A DNA stretch of 60,000 bases, from the NCBI GenBank assembly GCA_030704615.1, contig CM060734.1, forward strand, positions 59,662,042 through 59,722,041, given 5' to 3'. Of this stretch, positions 1 to 13,320 are shown in pieces (within the stretch, counting starts at the first letter, position 1; every line of letters begins with the position of its first letter). This stretch comes from Takakia lepidozioides (lineage: Eukaryota > Streptophyta > Takakiopsida > Takakiales > Takakiaceae). Made by a program: the position numbers and the translations under genes. The notes below the pieces were generated by a model. The model was not told the origin of the DNA and searched no databases. It saw nothing but the letters and a program-made list of their open reading frames with translations.

Positions 1-29
1 GTTCAGTTAATTCATACTTGGGAATGCAG

Positions 30-978
30 GGAGGTAGAAGAACGCAGACAAATGATGCTGGTCAGGATTCTCTCCTCAGAGGCACGGGAACGCCGTGAGT
101 ATTTGCTTTATGTCGTTGAGGGAGATGATGACATTCATTTACTGGCTGACATACCCCTGCTGAGGCCAGCTATGACATACCTTTGAGGTCCTAGACAGGG
201 TATCCACTCATAGCTGGTTGTCAGCACTTGAGACCCAAACCAACTTGCCATTGTGCTGGTGCACCACCAATGACAATAGTGTTACTGGAATTTTCCCCTG
301 TTTTATGTAAGATGGGGGAGAGAGGGATTGTTAGCCTGCATGTGAACATGTACTCATGGAAAGGGAGAGTTTGGGTATTTTTTCAGTTGCTCGAATTGCT
401 TTGGTAAAACCTGAGAAGGCAAAGGGCGTGGAGGACCTCATATTGCGAAGTGCGCAATATGGGCAGATCACTGAAAAGGTGCGTCTTTTTACTCACATAT
501 TAATTTCTCTCGTATGCACTTATTTGAGGATGCCTTTACTGATAGCTCGAATATTGGAGGGGACTGTGATTTTAAGTCACTGTCCCTTTTCATTGTTCCC
601 TGCGCACATCTGGGAGCCCCGGGTGCAGGTCTCCCACAAGTTTCCATGTATTCCAGTGTAAGCCTGTGCTGTGGTCGATCTCTCATGAATTTGTCTCGTG
701 GCACAGGTGTCAGAGGAGAAGCTCATTTCATTGTTGGAACAAATCAATGAACAGACTCAAAAAACAACCAAAGTCACAGTAAGCTTTTCATCTTACAACT
801 TGATCCCACATCACCTAAACTACATCAAATGTGGAAGAGATTGTATGAATTGTGCTCCCTTGATGTAGAAACATAGTATCTCCCTTGGATGTGATCCTGT
901 TGCTCGCCTGATTTGTAACACTTTACTCTCTTATCACAGATTCAACGGCGACGAAGTGTGCTTGATGATGACGACTGA
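30..978 (+). CDS. PDCD5: PDCD5/TFAR19-like protein, 3' part (four exons)
   Basis: Homologue of programmed cell death 5, a small conserved helical protein linked to nucleic-acid binding and apoptosis or stress responses. Exons read as 30-94, 387-478, 707-778 and 940-978, each with GT-AG borders and consistent phase. The peptide runs through EVEERRQMMLVRILSSEARE, ARIALVKPEKAKGVEDLIL, VSEEKLISLLEQINEQT and IQRRRSVLDDDD before TGA at 976-978. These are the family's core helices and its basic-then-acidic C-terminal tail. The N-terminal exon or exons lie left of the window. It converges on the ERCC1-like gene, with about 400 bp of shared 3' flank. Splice sites are inferred from homology; the family assignment is secure. 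Confidence 0.9.
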
Positions 979-1382
979 GGGAAACTGGTTTGTACAAGAT
1001 TTCAAGCGTTGACTTGAGGACCGTTGTATTGGAGCAACTGTATGACACTGTATTTTGACAGTGTATTTGGGAAACTTTGGAAGAGTAGATATCATTAGTC
1101 TCTCACAGTGATGGTGCAGATCGCGTTTCATTTTTGTCAAATTTGATGTGTTGGCTGGTACAGGTTAGTGTTCTTGATCTGCTTTGCACTCCCACATCTC
1201 ATCTTTAGTTCTATACTAACATCTTTTCTAATGTAGTATGTTTTAGGGATGTAAAACAGAAGTGCAGTGTACACTTTCCTTGGCCACCATGAATGCAACG
1301 TTGACTGTATCTGAGTGAGAAATTTGTGGTCAGTGGCAGGATGTATGTCTTTAGAAAATTCAAGGATCAAGAGTATAACTAA

Positions 1383-4244
1383 TCAAGTTTTATTAAAAGT
1401 ACTGATATCTGCATTTGCAGTTTCAGTTGGATTATGTTCCTCCATTGTATCTTTACTCAAATCATCCTTGGTAACATTCTTTTGTTCTTGAAACTTTGCA
1501 TATACTGCATCCAAAGCCTTCCGCACAGAAATTTTGGCTTCTGATGCAGCTTCATGACCACAACCTGGACTTGCAAGAGCTATTATTTGCTTGAAACCAG
1601 AAGAGGTGTCAAGAGCCTGGTTGTCATTGGTTGGTAGAACTGTTGTGATTCCCACATTGCTAAGTCGAAGCTGCTTTGATGTCCGTCGAAATGGTTCATG
1701 AAAAGCATCATGCAAACGCTTCACCTGAGCGTACCAACTACATAAGTGACCATCACTTATAGTTGCACTCTTCGAATGATAATGAAGTAGGATAGCTAAG
1801 AAATTAGGAGATGTTGATTTAGGGTTGGCCCAGCCACACCTAAGAAGAGATACTTTATGAATGCATGATACCAAGTGCTCTTTACCTTTCGTTCTCCAAT
1901 GCCCGGGCATCGTGCCAGCTCCTCCATTGACGCTCCCATAATAGCTGCCATGGTCTACATAAAAGGAATGCTCATGTCAATCCTTGGGGCCATTGACTAG
2001 CCCTCCTGATTGCAGGAGCATTTGTTGGGATATCTCGACAGAGAGGTTAAGGAGACATAGTAAGTAAGAAATTGTTTGCCAGAACTTTCCAAAAGCTAAC
2101 TTCAGAGACATTTGAGGAGAATTTGACATACACTGAACGTGCTCCCCAGGGAGATGGCATCTGTCTTATTTACGCGTCTCACAGTCGTCAGCGCACTAGT
2201 CAGCTGCACTAAAGGATCAAACAACATACTTAGAAAAGTTATTGAACCACACAAGGGAGAGGGAGGAAACAAGGAGGAGAACCCCCCAGCTACAATTTCA
2301 GAACACAGAATGCATGCTCACTAGCTTTGTGGGCACAAACCGCACACCTGATTCAGACAGAGAAAACAAAGAACGATGATGATGCACTGACACAAATCAC
2401 CGGGATTTGTTGTCACCAAGCATTGCAACATCACAATGCTCCTAGACACAAAAGTTTCCAGTAACAACAGTAGAGACCCATGCACGGACAACTCAAAGAT
2501 AAAACATCTCTTTAAAGTAACAGTGGCATTGACACTCATGTGTTTTACTGCTAGATATGGGGATGGCCAGATCATAAAGCCTACCCTCGAGACGTAGTCA
2601 TTATTGGTACGCTCCTGAATGTTGTCAGCAGGCTTGTTCTCATACATCTTTATCGTCTCCAAATACCGCGCACATTCTTCCAAACTGCAATGTCAAGCCT
2701 GACCTTAACTCACGCCTGATAGTCAAATGACACCCAGTATCCAGTTTTTGTCTACCAAAGTCACTTCAACAACCCAATGAAGACAGCGATAAGATGATTA
2801 GAAGGTGGAGAGTATACATCCAAAGCTTCACTGCAGGATACATAGACGACACTTGCGACCGCCTTCCTATCAAATCCAGTCAAATCACCAAGATAATCTC
2901 ACCTCCATGCACAAAGAAGGCTACAGTCATGAAGAAGAGCTGTCTTGGTCACCTCGTGCAACGGCTTTATCACATCCTCCTGCATATGCATTCAAACACT
3001 CATAACTGAGTACAAACACAATCATTCCTGAAGGAATGACGCCCCCAGACCAGAAGTACATGAAACAACAATTTTAATGCATTCACATATAATTGGGGCA
3101 GAATTTCCAGCAATCGGTTCTCTCTCAAAACAATTGCATCACCAAATGTACAAATTAGCTCTCACTCCTCTCAAGAAAAGTCTAGTGACATGGAGTGGCC
3201 GTGGACTGTCTAAAGGAGGCACAGAACGCACCACGCCAGTTCACACTGCAGAAGCAAACAGAGGGTGGAAATGCTATGCAGCAGGAGAGAGAGGTAGGAT
3301 CACTGAGGAGTGACAAACATCAGGAGTCCATCCATAACATACTCCCATTTGCATCCAGGGCACTTCTTGCCGTGACAATTGCAGCCTTTTCACTCTGATC
3401 AGGGCCTTCTATATGCACCGACACCGCATGCTTCAAGATTGCACTTTTCGTGTTTTACTGCCAATATTCTACTGGTTGGCACTCAATGGGCGAAAACCAT
3501 ACTCACCACATCAATGTGGCAGAGGATAACCCTCAAACGAAAGCTTTTCAGCAGTTCTTGGATTTGAAAATAGAGATAGTCAGGATGCAGCAAATGATAC
3601 CGTAAACTGTCAACATCAAATCTGCCTTGTTAATACCAGGTAGTTCTCGGATGCCAGATCTTCATTTGAAATAGAGATGGTAAGATGGTATTGTAGAGTG
3701 TCAACATCAAATCAGACTTGTACAAAGTAATTCTCAAATGCGAGAGCTCAAGGTCTATTACTGCCAAATCTAGTCTATTTCTAAGGTCTGCCAAGATCTA
3801 TTACTACCAAATACCTACCTCTACTATGCCCTGCAATATCGGAAGTCTGCAATAACAAGACAGACCTAGCAGGCTATTCCAAACCAAAAAGGACAAGCAT
3901 AAGGAGAACCTGAGATAGAGGGCACAGGTGGTCTGGCCAAGCAAGTAGTCAGGAACTATGTCACCATAAATCCATCGCACATTCCGAATGTGCTTCAGCA
4001 CTGGATTTCCTTGCTGCACCCAATAGCAGCTCTTACAAACCACCTAACATAAAAGGGGGCCAGGGAAAGTGAAGGGCTGCCAATCCTTAAACCAGCACTG
4101 TAAGCAGATTGTCCTTGGCTGTGTCCATATGTGCCCTTCAGAGAGAGATTGAGAGAGAGAGAGAGAGAGATTTTCAGGACAAACCTGGCGACGGCTGACC
4201 ACAATAGCATTTCGAGCCTGCCCGGAAGAGGTGGCAGTGGAGCT
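1383..4244 (-). CDS. ERCC1: ERCC1/RAD10-like DNA excision repair protein (5' end unresolved)
   Basis: Non-catalytic partner of the XPF nuclease in nucleotide-excision and crosslink repair; it positions the complex on DNA. Exons on the minus strand (5' to 3'): 4244-4185, 4013-3910, 3606-3507, 2979-2903, 2684-2585, 2203-2132, 1954-1886, 1724-1383. All have GT-AG borders and phases that agree. Landmarks are [85 protein letters not shown] (central domain), and the C-terminal helix-hairpin-helix segment [21 protein letters not shown] tail of about 100 residues follows and looks lineage-specific. The first coding exon was not identified. A minus-strand frame starting with ATG at 5010 and opening MDDLELPNNSS is a weak candidate. 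Confidence 0.9.
3640..3725 (-). repeat. Degenerate local duplication of ERCC1 exon 3 border
   Basis: The stretch echoes 3555-3632, which holds the 5' part of ERCC1 exon 3 and its acceptor. Shared words include TTTGAAA(A)TAGAGAT and GTGTCAACATCAAATC, with small gaps and substitutions. It lies in the intron upstream of the real exon and is not open in the coding frame, so it is probably a dead local duplication. Confidence 0.5.
4141..4170. repeat. (GA)n microsatellite
   Basis: A run of GAGAGA dinucleotides with one ATT interruption, inside the ERCC1 intron just downstream of exon 4244-4185. Confidence 0.85.
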
Positions 4245-5949
4245 CTACAACAAAGTGGAAGGTCAGATGCAATTCTCACAAAAACAGTTCAGTCCCACCT
4301 AGAGCTAGATTCTGCTCTGGTGGAGCCTGTACACCCTTTTTCCTTTCTGTCCCCAAGTATCATCTCCTTTTTATGCTCTGCCATCACTAACACATCACAG
4401 ATGTACGCTGACCCCAATTCACAGAAGGATGTGACAGTTTTTGATTGAGGAGCATAAAACCCTAAATACCCTCAAAAACCTAATCACAAAAGCTGAGTTG
4501 CACAGAATTCCTCCGTTTAACTGTCTCCCCTTACTTCTCTCGTTCTCATAGCTACACAAAACAACCCCCCCTCCTGAAGCCCCTCCTGAAGAACGAGCTA
4601 ACATTCCATCGTGCTTAATCCCAATCTCAAGGCTTCCCCAAAACAAACTCCCTCCCCAAGCTACCGCAATAATGAGAATGATAGAAGAATTAGGAATTAG
4701 GCATGCTTGAAGCCAAAGACTCACCTCACCAGTGAAGTGATGGACTCCGAGTTCCACATGCGCTCACAAATTAAGCCGCGGTTATCCTCCCTGCTTCAGA
4801 TTCACCTGGCACGGATTTGGCATAATGCACATGCAAGAGTTCAGTTGCATAACTTTCTGTATGATGCAAAAAAGGTTACGGAATCGAGTTCTCCTGAAGC
4901 TTGTGGAGGCAGCTGACAAGAGTTCTTGTTGTGATTGGTGTGACGGCGCTCAAAGTGCCAAAGGGAATAACGGCGGGAGCTATTGTTTGGCAGCTCAAGA
5001 TCATCCATGCTAGGTGAACTAGTTTGGTAGATGCTGAGGTGTGCTCACAAATCTTGTGTTATCGCCCATACACGGCCCGTTCTCTAGTACAAATTAAACC
5101 CCAAATGAGCGATGATATATTCTTAAAGAAACGTGGGTAAGTAGATGATCGACCCTAACACGTACTATGGAACGGGTACCTACCGGGGCCCGTGCCGGAG
5201 CGTAACCGGTGTTCCTCACTGTCGATGCTGATGAAAACGTATGGCTCAGATTATACCTATGAAACCCTCGAATCGAGAGCAGGTACCCCTTGATGCTGAT
5301 TGATCGTACGGTCGAAAGGAGTTCTATGTAACGGTAATACACAAATACGATCTGGTAAGGAACAAGCTCGCTATGAGTGTGGCGGGGATCTGAGCAGAGG
5401 ACTTGACATGTAACCCTGCGGTTCCTCAGTGCTGAGTCTAGAAAATAAAGTGAGCGAGCCATGTCACAATTGTTCCTTGCTGCTGTGGTGTGAGTTCGTG
5501 AGTAGGTAGATGCATATTCGAAATAGGAATTTACATTTATCGTCCTGCCACATCTGAAATACGGAGAGACAGGATGAAGCAGAAAGCAAATACGAGGAGA
5601 AGAACGAGAACTAGAAATGCAGAATAGTAGTGGGTACGCTAATCTCAGATGAGAATCCGTAGCATCCAAGGGTGGCCAAATATGGGGAGCATTGAAATGA
5701 TTATCAGTTGAGGATCTAAAGCATCTATGAGCATATCACAAAATTGGAGCAAGTGCCTCAGCAACTGCCCCCTCCACAAACAAGTCATCATCTAGTTCTC
5801 AGGTACCTACCTCCTATATCCGCTCCTGATCACAATCATCATCTTCAGAATCATAATATGACTCGTATCCAAATGAGTCGCAGTCCAGAAAACCATAGGA
5901 GCAATCTACGTTCCCGATAGGTGAAGGGAGAAGGATTCCGGCATCGGCA
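4245..5949. other. Upstream/intergenic stretch, no gene recognised
   Basis: Lies between the last recognisable ERCC1 exon and the 3' end of the NYN-LOTUS gene. It probably contains the missing ERCC1 first exon and promoter. A 191-codon open frame on the minus strand at 5094-5669 has no recognisable domain, no convincing composition and no splice context, so I do not call it a gene. Confidence 0.4.
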
Positions 5950-7501
5950 CTAGGAGGAGATAGACGCGACTGTAAAGGCCGGTGTCGCCTGAACAGCGGC
6001 AAGAGCAGCGTGAGGACTGTAGACCAACTGTCTCTTCCACGCTGGAAAGAGCAAGGACAGTCCCTGCCGCGGATTCTCGATCCGGACTATATCCAAGCAT
6101 TGTTGCACAAGATCCATCAACTTTGAAGAGCCTCGTGAGTGTTTGCCAAGACATATGCCTGTTGCTTGTTCGAAATCCCTGGGGATACGACTCATATCAT
6201 ACCCCCCGCATTCAGTTAACTTGACGATGTGTTCCGCAAGCCAAGTCCTTAGCTTTTCCACGAGAACAGGACCGCTCATCCTTGGCGAGCTCTTTGGCTG
6301 GCGCGCTGCCTCATGTTGCTGACAGGAAAGTGACATGTTTACCACTCTCTTATTTGCTGGAAAGAGCAAGGACAATCCCCTTCGGGGATTCTCGATACGA
6401 ACGATATCACAGCAATGTTTTCGGACAAGATTCATGAGGTTTGAACAGCCTAGTGCTTGCATGTCAAGGCGATTTCCGGTCTCCAATTGGAAGTCCTGGG
6501 GAATGAGACTGATATCGTACCCCTTAGACCCTCTCTCAGTGGACACGACTCGGGCTAACCAATCTCGGAGCTTTTCTAGCATAGGTCCAGAGTGATTAAC
6601 ATGAGTCAGGCCTCCACCACTTGCCAGAGAAGCCCAAATCCACACACTTGATGCCACGGTGTCAAGCAGGGATGATGATACTTCTGTACCAAGATCAGGT
6701 CGTGCCAGCAGAATATTGTACGTTCTCATTCGCAGCCGATGCAATGCATTGGCGAAGTCCCGATCCCCAGATATGAGAAGAAGGTGTGCTGGAGGCGGGT
6801 TGTCGAGTGCCCAGAATATCATGTCAACCAATATTGCCTTATCACTGGCATCCTTCCGTCCTGCGACCTCCATAACAGCTTATCTGAGGACAGGTGATTT
6901 GAGAATGTCCTTCCCGTCACAGTGCCCCGACTTCTGGATTTAGTACTACAACTAGTACTCCAGTCACTAAACTGCATGTGATTGTGCATGCAATATACAC
7001 TGTTAAACCCGTCATAGCCCTTTCCACTTTCGAGAAAAAAATCAGTTGACTTCTTCTGTGACCTAGAGCTAAGTATTCGGTGCATATTCAAGGAAATGTA
7101 CATTCAATGACTTCTGTCTTACACTAAACGACAGTATGGCACGCTGAGGTAGTAATACATGTAAAAACAACTCGGCCTGAGTAACGAGACACAATAGTGC
7201 TGGGATGTGCTCTAGAGCACTTATAATCGGCAATACTGAAAATTTGTAAATTACCTGTCGGAACGTGATGCAAATTGATGCCTGTGCTGGAAAGTGCTTC
7301 TTGCTTGAATCTGGGTAGGAGCTGTGTATCACCATAGGCAGAGATGGATATAGGCCCTTTAAAGTTGGCCTTCCGGAGTGATGAGCTCACGTTCCGGGCG
7401 ATAACGGAGGGATCAAGCCATGCAGGCACCTGACAATTCTCGATGTCCCACCAGACAGATACCTTCGCTGTAAGTGCCGCGGAATTAGTTTCTTCCGCCA
7501 T
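5950..7501 (-). CDS. NYN-domain ribonuclease with two LOTUS/OST-HTH domains (MARF1/limkain-b1-like), intact copy
   Basis: Two exons: 7501-7255 and 6860-5950, joined by a GT-AG intron in phase 1, giving 385 residues. ATG at 7501 is preferred because it directly precedes the conserved domain; an upstream in-frame start at 7591 is possible. The NYN (PIN-like) domain opens with KVSVWWDIENCQVP, whose Asp begins the metal-binding site. It continues across the splice junction through ILVDMIFWALDNPPPAHLLL and ISGDRDFANALHRLR, so the acidic residues expected for Mg-dependent RNase activity are present. Two LOTUS domains follow, each with a KGYDIS or GGYDMS motif and a DIVRIENPR..LSLLFP ending. The family acts on RNA; LOTUS domains bind RNA or partners. 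It is the least damaged of three copies in the window. Confidence 0.85.
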
Positions 7502-8713
7502 TTTCCTGGCGCAATTATCCTTCCCTGGCACAGATTCCCCGAGCCTAACATCAGGACTAAGCATATCTAAAGCTCTCCTGCATTTGCACACACGTTTTTC
7601 TCCAGTCGTTAGTCAATGGATATTGTTCGAAAGACTTGCACGTAGATTTGTCGAGGCGAGGTCGAGGCCTTTCGTGTAGTTATATCCTTCAATCGGCTTG
7701 TTCAACCTGAAATCACCTTATTTGGACCAAGCATTACCTCTAGAGAGGCTCCGAGTCACATCGGTCCCAACATCAGTCTTCATTGTGAATTTTTCCAAGT
7801 GCATCATGAATGGAAGTCTATCTCGACGTAGAATCTCAGCTGAATCAACAATCTTGGATCTATTTTGCATCGATAGTATATATTCAAGCTGTGCACTGTC
7901 ACATACATGACTACATCGGCGTTGAGGTTTAGCCCCTAGATCTGTCAAACAAAAAAACTACTTTACATGTTTCATCGGTTGGTACATATATTCAACAAGA
8001 CAACATATATTCAACAGGACCGTTCACAAAGTCTCAAGAGCTAGTAACACGCTCATGTTGTACATATATTCAACAAGAAGGAAAGAGGCAGGACCGTTCA
8101 TGTGCAAAAGTCTCAAGAGCTAGTAACACGCTCATGGTATGAATCTACTTACTTCTTAATCACTGAAAGTGAATCTTTAATTTTTTGTAGGCTGCAATCG
8201 GCGACCAGAGCTTCATTGTAGCAGATCCTTCAGGGCTGCTACTGCTGCGTGCCCCTAGGCGCTCATGCAATATAATGCTGCATGCTGCACTGATCGGCTG
8301 TGAGTCATCGACTAAAACACATTCTGCACACTCGTTCCCTCAAAAATGAAGACGATACTGATTTTGTGTGTGAGATCTGAGTGAGAGGACGTGATCCTGA
8401 CAAATCTGCACATCATTCTGGCCAAATCTGTGAAGACTGCACGGAGCGAGAGAGACGGGACGAGGAGGGCGGCGCTCATGATTCCAAGAACGACACGTCG
8501 ACGATATGCAATCACATTTGGGCGCCCGGACGGGCTACATGAATGAAGATCAAACTAATGAAGAACAGAGTTCATCCGTCAAGGAGTGACGTTGGAGGAA
8601 TGCTAAGGCTGGAGGAAACGACGATGCGAAGCAGTTATTCATTCATCCGGGGCCGTTTGCTGTCTCGCACATGAAGAGTTAGGGTTTAGCGGTAGGGAGT
8701 GTGTGCTGCTTCG
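7502..8713. promoter_or_regulatory. Shared divergent upstream region of NYN-LOTUS and SEH1 genes
   Basis: 1.2 kb between the start codons of two divergently transcribed genes, so both promoters should lie here. I see no open frame with homology. A 78-bp tandem duplication sits in the middle (next entry). No TATA box or motif could be assigned with confidence. Confidence 0.4.
7983..8136. repeat. Tandem duplication, ~77 bp x2
   Basis: Copies at 7983-8060 and 8061-8136 share TACATATATTCAACAAGA, GGACCGTTCA and AGTCTCAAGAGCTAGTAACA. They differ by small indels. Confidence 0.8.
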
Positions 8714-11700
8714 ATGGAGCTGGCAGGCTTGGAGGAGGGCGTGGTACACACATCGTGGAACTACAGCGGGGAGAGGCTGGGTGTGGGAACGGAAGATGGG
8801 AGCGTTCAGATCTGGGATAGGGACATTTCCGGCAACACGTCGTTTTCTTGCACTAGCAAATGGGAGGTAGGACTTTCGTATCCTGCAGCACAGCTTGCTC
8901 ATTTGGTTAGGAGGTGAGAGTGATGCCATCCCAAGTGGAATTGTTTTTATTAAGTTGTGGTTGAAAGTGGAATGGCAACGCATGAGCACTTCTCGAAGTC
9001 AACTCCCATAAGGTGGGATGTACATGCCACCGAAAGGATGAAATGGCACCTATGTACTGATTTTTTTTGTCGTTTTGATCTTGCTTAGCAGCAAGCGAGA
9101 ACTGATTGTAAGATTTGAAGTGTCAGCAGCCACGAGTAATCTCGATGGTTCTGATGGGCACTCAAAGTTTGATGCCTTGCCAGTGAAGTCAATTTTGCAA
9201 CTTCGGCGAAAAAATTGATTAGTAAATTGGCATCCCAATTTGTGAAAGGAAGGAGCTTTGGACATTCATACATGAATTTGGTGATAAACGCAGGCAACCC
9301 TCTGTTTTCTTTTTGTCCCCTGAGTGTTTTACATCGATTCTACTTAAGGTCCATAAGCAATGCTCAAAGGGTTACTTCTTGAAAAGCTGGTGAAGGATGA
9401 TGTACATCAGTGTGTTTAAAGGGCTCCTTTTTTGGGATTCCTTTTACAGACGCAGGATGGTCCTGTGCTGAAGGTGGTTTGGGCTCCTCCTGAATTTGGA
9501 GATGTGGTGGTATCCAGCTCAATGCATGGAGGCGTGTCGGTATGGGAAGAGATTAAAGAGGGTAAGTGGGGTCTACTTCAAATGCTTTGAGGTTGTGAAA
9601 CAATTTCACATGGATTTGCAGAAAATCAGATGCACATGGGCTTAGAGAGGGAGAGGAAGTGAGTAAAGCCGACAGACGAAAAAGGAGATGTAGTTGGAAA
9701 CAGATGGACAAGGATCACGGAGGGTTTTGGACGGAGGGAGCTGTTTACATGCAGAGTTGGTGAGAACAGCATAGTGCAATTCAATCAGAGTGAATGGGAG
9801 GAAATTTGGAAACATGTGAGCTTTATAGCTTGTGAATTTAACTGTTGTTCTTTTGGGAGCTTGGCATCTTGCAGGGGATGAGCAATACAAGTGGAGATTG
9901 TGTGCTCAGTTTAAAGAAAGATGCAGCCCTGTCCTTGACCTACAGTTTGGGAATTGTTCGTCAGGACTGAAACTTGTAAGGGCCAGATGTATGAATCCTG
10001 AGTTGTGAGCTTCGGGGATGATCTTGGACTGCTTGATCCCTGATTTGTCGGACATCACTTCACTTTTTCTTCATGTCGAACAGAATCACATATTTTGCAT
10101 GTGTTGCTTTACATCCCCTTGAGTCCCTACATGGCTTCAGTACATCCAAGTAGTTTGCAATCAGAATCAGAGGATAAAGTTTATACTACGTGCGTTGGTG
10201 ATATTTCATTCCTCAGTTGTTAGGGATGGGATCCTCCTCAATATTGGTTCTCTGGCAGGTTGCAGCTGGAGCAGATGGACATATTAAGATCTATGAGATG
10301 ACAGATACTCTGGAGTTGAAGCATTGGCAATTGCAGGTGCTTCATCCCATTCAGTTTGTGAACACAGCTTATGAACTTTTTGTTTATCAAGTCTGCTGTT
10401 TCCTTTCAGGGAAAATTGGAAATGCAGTAGGTTCCTTGGACCCGTGGATGAGTAATATTAATGTAGAAATTCAATAGAATCCTTGTGTAGCTGTTTCTAC
10501 AAAGCAATGGCAACTTCAAACAGATGAAAGACACGGTTGCTGGTTTGCAGGCAGAGTTTTCAAATGTGGCAGAGTTGAAAGAAGGGAAATGGACGGCATC
10601 ATGCTCTTCCGCCTCTGTTTCTTGGAGGCCTCCAGCTGATGCGATACAACGCCCAGTTTTTGTGCTTGGGTACTGCAGTACTTCCCCTCAGTTCAACACT
10701 GCCAAAGTGAGTGCCAGCTGACTTCAGGTAGAATGAGTCCCATATGGGTTCATTACATGTATCTCTACCTTTGTTCTCACCATTCCCTCACTTGAAGATA
10801 TGAATGAGTAGGTCATGTCTGAAGCATGCAATTTATGATCAGTGTAGGTTTGGGAATTTGCGGAGGCACATCAACGCTGGCAGCTGTTAGCAGAGCTGGT
10901 TGAACCTGATGAGGAGTCAGAGGCTGTTAATCACGTGTCATGGGCCCCTAATGTTGGCAGGTGGGCTTCTCCCCCCCTCTCTTTCTACACAAAGACATCT
11001 ATTTCCTAATTTTCCAGGTTGGGTGGATGATTGAAGCTTTATCTCGACCATCTGTTTTCTGTAAGTTATTTGTAATTTGCTGGAGTCACAAAAATTGTCT
11101 GTTATTGATCATAAAAGTGGCTTTGGAAAGGAGATGACCACAGAAGGAAATTCTACAAAAGACAGACTCAGCTTCCTAATCTATAAGCCAAAGAGATTAA
11201 TAATGTTACTGATTTTTCCTGGATAGAAGTCCACCTCTTCTACCTCCCAAGGTGTCATAATGTTACTTTGCTCATGCTGGTGAAACTCTGGTTAAGAAAC
11301 ATTTAAGAATGGTAGTTTTCCTGATACATGGTTGTGTGTTTGAGATCCAGGTACAGAGATTTATCTTTTCTTATTCGGGTCAAATCCCTGATGAAACTTA
11401 GTTGTTTGAAATGGAGCCAGGCCTTACGAGTTGATAGCAGTGGCCTCTGAGAGTGCAGTGTCAATCTGGAGAATTGAGTTTCCTTCACACTTACAAGGAA
11501 AGCCTGCAGTGTCCAGGGTTGCACGCCTCACTGAGCATAAGGGGGAGGTTTGTTTTCTGATTTTCTGCTCAGAAAGGATTGAGAATTACATGGATTGCTT
11601 CTTAGGGTACAAGGTCATCTGCTTTGGGATTTTGAGGAGAACTCTGACTACTGTGGATTAGCACATCTAGCTCCCTAATGGTGGGCATGCTAAATCTCCA

Positions 11701-12001
11701 AGTGAAATCTATTTCGTTTTGTACGCACAGGTAGCAGTGTCTATCGAGTTTGAACCCACCACACCGAGGGAGTAGTTGGGTCTCAATATACCGCAACCCT
11801 CCACTTAGATGGAGAGTAGTGAGCTTTTCTGAAGTAATAATCTGCCACGGAATGCAGGTGTGGCAAGTAGCTTGGGACATGGCAGGAATGACGCTAGCAA
11901 CTTCAGGAAGTGATGGAAATGTGCGGCTTTGGCAAGCCGGCTTTGGGGGGCAGTGGCAACAGCAAGGCATTGTGGATAGCGTATCCTCAGATGAGCTGTA
12001 A
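8714..12001 (+). CDS. SEH1: SEH1 nucleoporin (WD40 protein of the Nup107-160 complex)
   Basis: Scaffold component of the nuclear-pore Y-complex; in many eukaryotes it also belongs to the SEA/GATOR2 complex. Eight exons with GT-AG borders: 8714-8866, 9450-9561, 9875-9975, 10259-10336, 10551-10706, 10848-10960, 11421-11547, 11858-12001. The phases join cleanly into 327 residues, essentially the length of plant SEH1. WD-type blades are visible in TSWNYSGERLGVGTEDGSVQ, VVWAPPEFGDVVVSSS, AGADGHIKIYEMTD, AVNHVSWAPNVGR, LIAVASESAVSIWRIE and WDMAGMTLATSGSDGNVRLW. ATG 8714 is the first in-frame ATG before the first blade. No damage was seen. A decayed copy of most exons lies 6-7 kb downstream. Confidence 0.92.
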
Positions 12002-13320
12002 GGGCTCTAATTGTGGCTGTGTGCAGGCGGTGAGGAGGTTCTAAGGGAATGTACACCTGAGACAAAGTTGTTGGAAAATCCAGGGAGTAGATGCATAGGT
12101 AGTATCGTCAGATGCATTCTCCCTGAATGCATAGGTAGTATTCTCTGACTCCATTTGGATGTGCGAGAGAGGAGAAATCTGCAGTGTTTGAAACTCAGTA
12201 CCATGCAATACTTTTGAGCTCTACGTTTACCAAACGGAGAAAGAGCAAAGCACTTCAGCATCAAGGCAGCACCCCTGCCAGCCTTCAAAGTCATTTCCCT
12301 GCTTAATTGGCTTAGTTGCAGGAGGATTTTAGAAGGGTTGGATCAGGCAAGCAGAACAGAGTTGTCAGTCTGGTGCTAAGAGCCCTTGAAGAGTATTACA
12401 CGAACAGGACTAAGGTCAACCTAGTGGTCGGAGCATTGTGGCCGATTTAGGTGGTCCTGGGTTCTGTGCAGGTCAGCTTCCTTTGGACATGTTCTGTTGT
12501 TCTTTTGACAGCTTGCCTGCCTTTGGCTGTTGGAAGGTTGGGAAGGAAGCCCCTATTTGGTTGGTCTTGTCTTAACCACAGTTTAACTGGAAAGTTCATG
12601 TTGTTGTGTGGTAGTGGATCCAGTGTTAGTATGTGTTTTTTCTCATCAGTGTCTTTAGAGTGTCGCGTGCTGATTAGGCTGCTTCATTGCTCCGTGTGTT
12701 TGCTGTTTTTGCTGTCCAGTGTGGCTCGTGGCTTGGTTTGATGAGACGCTTGATTCAGCTTTACGTGTATGTGTTACCATGATTAATCATAGGTAGATCT
12801 CCAAGTTATGCAGACAATCAACTAGTATGCATGCAAAAGTGCTGGACCAGGGAGGAACCTGGCATTTCTATAATTCCCGCCATGAATTGCAAAACGATAC
12901 ATGAAATCTATTGAACTGCTGACAAATAGTGTGTGCAAGCCCATTGACCGTCATAGCAATTATTCCCTATGAGATCTTTTCAAAGATGGAAAAGTGATAC
13001 TAAGGCATTCAGGGATAGCTCGGAAGTCCCTTCTCTCCATCTGATGATAAGTGCAGACACCTGATCAATTGCCTTTGGGATGGATTTTGCTTATCTGTGC
13101 TACTGAAGCCCAGAGTGCTGTTGGGCTGTCCGGAACTGATGACCATTGTAGCAAAGGGAGGAACACAAACTGCAGCGAGTGTGGGGGTCAGGTGGGTGTG
13201 CCAAATTCCAGTGAATTGGTGATTCAATAGCAAGTTTCATAGTTGGAGAGCAAACAGTTGGGAAGCTCTCACAGGAATCTTCCAAATAAATCTCGTGTAG
13301 GGAATTCAATCTGTGAGCCC
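9410..13320 (+). repeat. Left unit of a direct segmental duplication (SEH1 exon 2 to 3' flank)
   Basis: Sequence from just upstream of SEH1 exon 2 through about 1.3 kb of 3' flank recurs, with deletions, at 16310-19665. The right ends match well: both carry GAACTGATGACCATTGTAGC and AGGAACACAAACT, and both end in CTCGTGTAGGG or CTCATGTAGGG. The copies keep introns, so this is a DNA-level duplication and not retroposition. Confidence 0.8.

Noticed and set aside
5094-5669. 191-codon minus-strand open frame
   Set aside because: No recognisable domain, unusual composition and no splice or start context; likely chance.
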